Part shown: in pieces, positions 57,613-64,000 of the stretch
Layout: every line of letters starts with the position of its first letter
Position numbering within the stretch: position 1 is the stretch's first letter
Source of the DNA: Hibiscus mutabilis
Lineage: Eukaryota; Streptophyta; Magnoliopsida; Malvales; Malvaceae
DNA: 64,000 nucleotides
Reading direction: 5' to 3'
Assembly: GCA_019671005.1 (NCBI GenBank)
Contig: CM033719.1
Coordinates: forward strand, 24,726,750-24,790,749
The notes under the pieces: generated by a model
Databases searched by the model: none
What the model was told of the DNA's origin: nothing
The model's input: the letters and a program-made list of their open reading frames with translations, nothing else
Translations under genes and position numbers: made by a program

Positions 57613-60600
57613 TGTAACGCCCCGAATCTGATCATAAGAGTTAGCTAGAGTGGTTAGACGGTTCAGTAAATCGGGTTAGTGTTCGAGTTAGTTTCAGAGA
57701 ATTTAATCGGATAAAATGGTTTGTGACTAAAATAAAATATGAAAAAAATATATAAAATATTTAATTAATATATTGAACATATGTGAGCTGTCAATTTGGT
57801 GAAATTAATTCGGATTAAAAGACATTTTGGGTTGGTGACCAAAATGTAAAGTTTTCAAAATTATTTTGACTAAATCGTAAAAGGGTCAAAACTTAGAATC
57901 TTTAAGAAGCTATTAAACCCAATTGTTTTATCAGACTTTTTACTTAATTTTGGCTATTTTTAAAATGGTTTTAAGGAATTAATAAATGGTATAAAAGGAG
58001 TTTATTTGGTTTTAATTAAAACTAGTCAAAATAGTTTTCTCACATAACTAATTTTCTCCAAACTTTTTCTCTCAAATTCTCAGTAACCAAACTACTATTT
58101 TCTCTCCAAATATTCATTGGATTCATATTTTTAATTCTACATTTGATTTCAACAATGATTCTTCATCAAACTTATATTTCTACATTGGATTTCTCTTCAA
58201 ACCAAGCTAATTAAGGAAGGAGTCAACTATTAGAGGTGATTTTCATTTCTCTCCTTTAATCAAAGGTTCTTTACTGAAATTCCCAAGTTCTTGATCCTTT
58301 ACAATCGATTTTTGTTATGAGTTGATGATTGAATCAAGAAATTAAGGTTTTATAGTGATTTTGTTAAGGAATTTGATTGGGCTTGTTATGGATCTAATTT
58401 GCCGTGATCTTGATTGAGTTAGATCATATTTAAAGTGTATATTAATATTATGAGATTTGATTTGCAAAAGAAATTTCGAAACTAATAGAATTGCTAATTT
58501 CTTAGGTTGATTAGAGTTAGTTTTTGGGTTGTTTATGGTGTTAAATGATTGATGGAAGTATAAGGATGTTTAGAAAGTGTTTTTGGCTGGGTTTTGATAA
58601 GAATAAGATGTCGGATTCGTAGGTTTGTTGATTAGTGTTGGGTGAATAATGTTTGAGATGGATTTTGGTAGTTTTGACTTGGTTTCAGAAGGTTTATGTT
58701 AAGGATGCAGGGGATTGTGTTTGGTAGTGAGTTTGAATGCATATTGATGCATTTTCCTCTGGTTTTATGTGTTTAAAATAGAGGAAAATCGAGGCAAGGT
58801 TGCTTAGTGGTGTACGTCGTGTTCCATAGGCTTATTTTGTTTTGGAGAGCAATACAAAGTGTATCGGTGAGTGAGTATTCGCATTAAAATCTTTAATGGT
58901 TTGGTCAATGGATCACGAGAGTTTATTTGAAGCCTAAAAAGCTGAAATAAGCTCAAGCGTAAGTGATTCTTACTTTGCTTGATTAATGGTTTTATTATGA
59001 GCTTGCGGATTCATGTTTGTTTAAAACATGGTTTGGTTTAAAGCATGAAATGATTTACTTACTGTAAATGCATGATTTTGAGAGTAATATGCAATGTATA
59101 TTGAGGTAAATAAATGCCTATGAGCATTGAGCTTTATTCCTAAAGGAATGAGAGGTTGTCTAAGGCAATGTGGTTTTGCATGTGAAATGGTTTTGAGAGT
59201 TGCATTGAAAATAGTAAGTAAATGTTTTTAAAAGTGGTATATTGGATATGTGATGTAATGAGAAATTATCAGATATAATTGGCATGCCATAGGGTTAAAG
59301 TTCACTATAATATAAACAAGTTGGTCGCACCATAGACCTTAAGAAAAAGCGATTTAACTAGGATACTCGGACTATTGGGTTATCACTTTGGGTATGCGGT
59401 TTAACTAGGCAGCCCAAGTAATGGTACCTTGCAATTTAACTAGGCAAGGTATGAGATTTGGTGGAGGTGATACCACTAGAATCTGTGTATCCGATGTGTA
59501 AATATAATGTTCCACTATTGTGGAGGTATGGATAGATGTGAGACTATCCAGGTCACTACGAAAGCCAATATAAGAGATTTTAATGATTCATAAAATGAAT
59601 TCAAATGCATATGGATGTTATGCATGATATATTTTGTAGAAACATATGAGAAAATGGTTTTATGAGAATCATAAAATGGATTTAAATGCATATGGTTGTT
59701 ATGCATGATATGTTTTGTTGAAACATATGAGAAAAAGCTTATTTGGACTTTAGACATATGGTCACTCAAGTGTGACAAGGTTTTAAAATGAGTTTTACAT
59801 TGCATCAATGTTTTATTCTAGAACATCCTCACTAAGCAAGTGAGCTTACGCTCTCTTTTATCCTTTGATGTAGAGCAATAAAGTTGGAGGGGCTGTTGTT
59901 GTTTGGCGAGAAGGAATCCAAGAGCGAGACAATTATTTGAGTATGAAACTTAGTTTTAAATTCGGTTAATAAGGCAATGTGTTTACTATATTTTGGGGGA
60001 TTTGTAATCTGGTTTTCAGCGATGTCTCTAATGTTGTTTGCTATGGTTGATAGCTCATATTGATGTTTGATTGAAGTATGTTTGATAGGAGATTGCTCAT
60101 GGTTTAAAGTTTATTGATTGCCATGTCATTAGTATGTTACTTGAATGCTTATGTCTAGGGCCATTGTGATGCAAGCATGTTTGATTGATGTTAGTAATTC
60201 AATGGTTTTATGCCTAAGCTGAGATATGTCTTGATTCCTAGTTTGGATGTGGAGTTGGGTGAGTTTAGGAAGCATGCTTGAGGATGTTGGTGCATAATGT
60301 TTTACTTGGTTGTGTTTTCCATGTTTTGTGACATGTTTTACCCCTTTGAATTGATGGTACAAGTATATGATTGATTGGAACATGTTTGAGTTGCTAATTG
60401 GATGAAAAATCAGCTAAATTAGACATTACAGGTCCAGGGGTATCGATACTCGAGGCCAGGTATCGATACTAGTAAGAAAAAATTAGTATGTGTATCGATA
60501 CTCAGAAAGGTGTATCGATACGGGTGTACACAATTTGGTTGGGGTATCGGTACATTGGATGAGGTATCGATACCGGTTTTGGCTATTAGAATCTGAGAAT

Positions 60601-61117
60601 TTGAAATTTGTATGTAGGTATAGATACTCGAGATAGGGGTACCGATACCCTTTGAAAATCAGGCCAAGTATCGATACCCAAGCTTAGGTATCGATACTGC
60701 TGAAAGGTAATTCAGTTATTTTGATGTTCTGGTTTTTTATTCTTACATTTTAGTCCATAGATTGTTATGTATGCAATTGAATGAGTATGGATGATCAGAT
60801 TGAGTCGAAATTGGACATGTAAGCATGTAATCTGATTAATTGAAGATTGGTAAAAAGGAAGTCCTCACAGTTTTCTATATTTACAATTTGGTCCCTAAAT
60901 TGCGACTACGCATAATTGGATGTCGATTCAACGCTCGATTCAGTCAAGAATTTATCCCCTGTTAGCATGCACACCTTAGGTTTAAAAGATGCATCTAGAC
61001 AAGATAAAAGTAAAAAATGGACCTAATTCGTGTTAATTTTCTCCGGGTTTGTTTTGGCAAACCCTATGTAGCTCGCTAGGTTTGGTCTGATGTCTAGGCC
61101 AGGTCGAGGGGGTTACA
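57613..61117. mobile_element. Solo LTR, 3.5 kb, TSD GATCA/GATTA
   Basis: It starts TGTAACGCCCCGAATC and ends AGGGGGTTACA. The flanks GATCA (57608-57612) and GATTA (61118-61122) differ by one transition. No second LTR or coding region. A TATA-like tataaaag lies at 57990 on the plus strand. A 'cctcactaagcaagtgagctt' segment (59826) parallels those at 511 and 14548. It carries about 90-bp direct repeats (aaaatgaattcaaatgcatatgg at 59594 and a relative at 59673) and a palindrome cluster (60428-60705). Confidence 0.8.
60428..60705. repeat. Cluster of GTATCGATAC palindromes (solo LTR)
   Basis: About ten copies of GGTATCGATACT or close variants lie at irregular 17-55-bp spacing (for example 60429, 60450, 60481, 60502, 60562, 60667, 60689). 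The spacers are unrelated to one another, so the palindrome itself is the conserved part. Confidence 0.9.
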
Positions 61118-62508
61118 GATTACGCCTTAAACGCTAAAAAAGATTTGGTGTTCGGATGATTTGCATTTAGTTGTATGGGCATGCTACAATCATTGAGTGA
61201 GATAGTTATACAACATCACATGCCATATTATTTGGCAAAAGGAGACGCAGACAAAGTGTCATGTTTTTAGGTGACTGTCTAACTGTGGGATGAGTGGAGG
61301 ACTAGTGTGGGGTTCGATAAATATTGGTGTATTGTTTTGTCTCGTCTCTTGTTCTGTTGATAACAAAGAACGAGTGATGAGGTTTGAGTGCTTGGTTTGG
61401 GTTGCTTTGTGTGGCCGGTGGTGGTCTTTGTTGAGTGAGTGATAAGTAGTTTGGTGGATTTTTTTACCTTGGTGTTTCGTTCTCTATGTCTTGTCATCTT
61501 CATTTTATCATGGTATACTCTTTTCCTCCATCATAAGTTTAAAGAAATTTATAATGAGGCACATGATAATTTATTTCTTGTATGACTTTTACTGTAATAA
61601 AATTATCCTTGCTGATAAAAAATAGGGGTATTTTGGTTAAATTGTCAAGATGAACCATGCGAGTTTAATCTGAATTGCAGCCCATTTAAACCCAAATATT
61701 ACAATCTCTAATTACAGTTTAACAGACATGTCAATTGGGTGAATCATATTGATCTGAATCGAGTCTATTTATTTTTTAAGGGAATCGAGTCTATTTATAT
61801 TTTAATATATTCGGGTCATTTTGACACAAGTTAATTTCATAATTTTAGTTATTTTTTGAAAGAGAAATATTGTATGATTTTATTAAAAAAGACGTCATAC
61901 AATACAAGACATAAATATATGCCTCATTAAAATATTTTTTTTAAAATTTAAATAAAAAAAAGAGTATACCATAACAATGTCGATATTCAGCCGGTACAAA
62001 GACAAGCCCCAATCAAAATTCCATATCACCACATACTGCATCGAACCATAATCTGCTAATACCAATACATGAATACTACCAAACATTTTATCAAAGCAAA
62101 ACAGAAAAATAGAAAGGACAAAGCCACCAAAGCAAAATCGCATCTCCTCTGTACACTTTAAAGCTTAATTCATCTCTAGAATAGATGAGCTAGAGAGCAT
62201 TCGTAGTCTACCGGCACCAGGGTTGAATTAGGGTCATACGAATTAACATTTTATAATTAAATTCGATTGAATCAAGTTGAGTTTTCGGATTCGGGTAAAA
62301 CTTAACTCGGGTTTTGCGGCGCCAACGCCAGAAGGGTAGTTCTGAAATTGTGTCGCATTCAAATTTTTGCTGGGAAGAATTGAACTGTTTCTGCTACCGA
62401 ATAAGTGCCATCGGTTCTTTAGATTCTTCATATGTCTCCGAGAAAGTGTGGGAAAATGACAAAGCTTTCCATTTCTTAGCCTAAATCAGGGAAACAACGA
62501 AATCTTCA
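61118..62508. other. Intergenic DNA and upstream region of the O-fucosyltransferase gene
   Basis: 61118-61500 continues the locus broken by the solo LTR. 61620-62160 is AT-rich. The last 60-100 bp before 62509 should contain the 5' UTR of the downstream gene. No other gene was recognised; the short minus-strand frames show no domain. Confidence 0.45.
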
Positions 62509-64000
62509 ATGGCAAGACCAATCATCAAGAACCCATTCATGAGCTTAACCCCGAGTCCAACATCATTGACTCACCTGTTGACACTACTATGTTCTTCCCA
62601 GAAAACATCCCTCTCCCTCTCAATCTTACTCCTTTCTTTCCTATTTTCCTTCACTTTCTTGGGAATCTCCATCTTCATGTTCTTTCCCACTTCCCCGGAT
62701 TCAATCCAATGTCCCATATTGTCTCCAACAACATCCGCGATTTCCCCCTCTCCCTACTCTCACATCATCTTCGCATCTTTGCCTTCCGGCTTAAACTCCA
62801 ACAACGAGATTCAACCCAGAGTCGGCGGCACCTCAATTGTTCCATTACCAGTTCATCTGGTTTCCGGTAATTTATCAGCAGAAGAAGCCGAGTTCTGGAA
62901 ACAACCGGATGGAAATGGCTACCGTCCTTGCTTGGATTCAACCACAGGGTACCATAAAAGATCTGCAAAGATTTCGATGGAGAAGAACAGATTCCTGGTC
63001 GTCGTTGCCGCTGGGGGACTGAATCAACAAAGGAATCAAATCATCGATGCCGTTGTTATTGCTAGAACCCTTGAAGCTGCGTTAGTTTTGCCCATCTTGC
63101 AGGTCAACATGATATGGGAAGATGAAAGGTAATGTTATTTAGGTTCTAATAACATGCAATTTAGGGTTCATAACTTCATATATTTGATGAAGAAGAAATC
63201 ACTGTGTGTGTTTTATATTGGGAATTTCAGTGAATTTCCAGATATCTTTGACGTCGAACACTTCAAGAAGACATTGAGAGCTGATATACGGATTGTGTCT
63301 TCGTTGCCATCGTCTCATTTGATTGCTAAACAGACCATTGTCACACAGATGCCTTACGGTGTTTCCCCGTTTTGGATCCGTGCTAAATTCTTCAAACAAG
63401 TAAGCGGAATTCGATTCGACACACACGAAACTAATACACGGATATTACAATGTCATTGTATGTTCTCTTTGTTTCAGCTCAATCAAGAAGGTGTTCTTGT
63501 ACTGAAAGGATTGGATTCTAAGCTCTCCAAGAATCTTCCATTTGACTTGCAGAAGCTTAGGTGCAAGGTACTTACTACTTCAAGTTTAATTTACTACAAA
63601 CACATCATATTCCGTATTTCTCGAGCTTTTCATTTTTCTTGAAGTATTCGTGTCTATCTGATACGAGTGTATGGTTAAATGACCCATCTTTTGGTTTGAA
63701 ATTTTTGATTGCAGGTAGCTTTCCATGCACTGAGATTTTCCAAGCCAATTCTCCAGGTTGGGAACCAGCTAGCGAGAAGAATGTGGATTGAAGGTCCATA
63801 TGTAGCACTTCATCTCCGGCTTGAGAAAGATGTGTGGGTCCGAACCGGATGTCTTACCGGATTAGGCCCCGAATTTGACAAAATCATAACTCGGATTCAG
63901 AAATCTCAGCCTCAGTATCTCACCGGGAGAGTGAACATGAGCTATAGTCAACGACGCCTCTCGGGACTGTGCCCTCTAAATGCACTAGAGATGGCAAGGT
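62509..64000 (+). CDS. GDP-fucose O-fucosyltransferase family protein (partial)
   Basis: Plant PF10250-type glycosyltransferase, probably a Golgi type II membrane protein that transfers fucose from GDP-fucose to protein; the exact substrate is unknown. Exons: 62509-63128, 63231-63399, 63478-63567, and 63715 onward, cut by the window end. All introns are GT-AG and phases agree. A hydrophobic anchor spans about residues 33-58. GGLNQQRNQIIDAVVIARTL (from about residue 167) is the conserved donor-domain start, and MWIEGPYVALHLRLEKD in exon 4 is the conserved HLR-E segment. The visible 359 or so codons are open. Wording is closest, from memory, to the group containing Arabidopsis O-fucosyltransferase 23 (At3g05320). 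The first ATG at 62509 is chosen because it opens the frame just before the membrane anchor. Confidence 0.9.

Noticed and set aside
62243..62968. Minus-strand frames around the O-fucosyltransferase start
   Set aside because: Shadows of exon 1 and its upstream region, without any domain.

Overview
This is plant nuclear DNA: a eudicot accessory/intergenic region with three multi-exon host genes in a dense bed of nested, mostly dead transposable elements. There are no bacterial features, no CRISPR array and no tRNA or rRNA gene that I can support. Malvaceae, most likely Gossypium (cotton), is an inference from the gene sequences and from the Tat-type retroelements with a DUF7745-like gag N-terminus and very long LTRs. 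It rests on recollection of families, not on a search.

Host genes. (1) Cycloeucalenol cycloisomerase (CPI1, sterol synthesis), minus strand, 8 exons between 6300 and 9416, apparently intact at 293 aa, with one GC-AG intron. (2) A leucine-rich-repeat receptor-like pseudokinase, minus strand, 7 exons between 21169 and 24496, apparently intact at 776 aa. (3) A GDP-fucose O-fucosyltransferase-family gene, plus strand, starting at 62509, with four exons visible and cut by the window end. Two further host-gene pieces are relics: a broken 3' part of NOP56 (37226-38030) and a terminal exon of an adenylate kinase (38160-38243), joined directly behind a truncated Ty3/gypsy reverse transcriptase.

Layout. 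1-6162: 3' end of a Tat-like Ty3/gypsy element whose 3' LTR (2747-6162) ends about 140 bp beyond the CPI1 stop; its internal part holds an 851-bp tandem duplication. 6300-9416: CPI1. 9529-10465: MITE. 10740-15620: an AT-rich tandem array split by a 4.1-kb solo LTR (11003-15123). 15691-21168: MITEs, one nested in another, and low-complexity DNA. 21169-24496: receptor pseudokinase. 24908-28809: four Mutator-like MITEs. 29922-33290: a minus-strand LTR interrupted by a 2.55-kb solo LTR. 33291-37225: a decayed Tekay/Del-like gypsy element. 37226-38243: captured gene fragments. 38306-42447: a minus-strand Ty1/copia element without gag. 42695-53937: a complete but coding-dead Tat-like element with a 5-bp target duplication, satellite-like arrays and unequal LTRs. 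54230-56124: a local duplication in which one copy carries two MITEs and the other is empty. 57613-61117: a 3.5-kb solo LTR. 62509 to end: O-fucosyltransferase gene.

The three genes have unrelated roles (sterol isomerisation, cell-surface signalling, protein glycosylation) and show no sign of working together. The items most worth following are structural: a conserved hairpin beside the polypurine tract of two Tat elements with one paired base change, clusters of short palindromes in LTRs and in a retroelement leader, the host-gene fragment composite, and the replaced central block in one LTR of the large Tat element.
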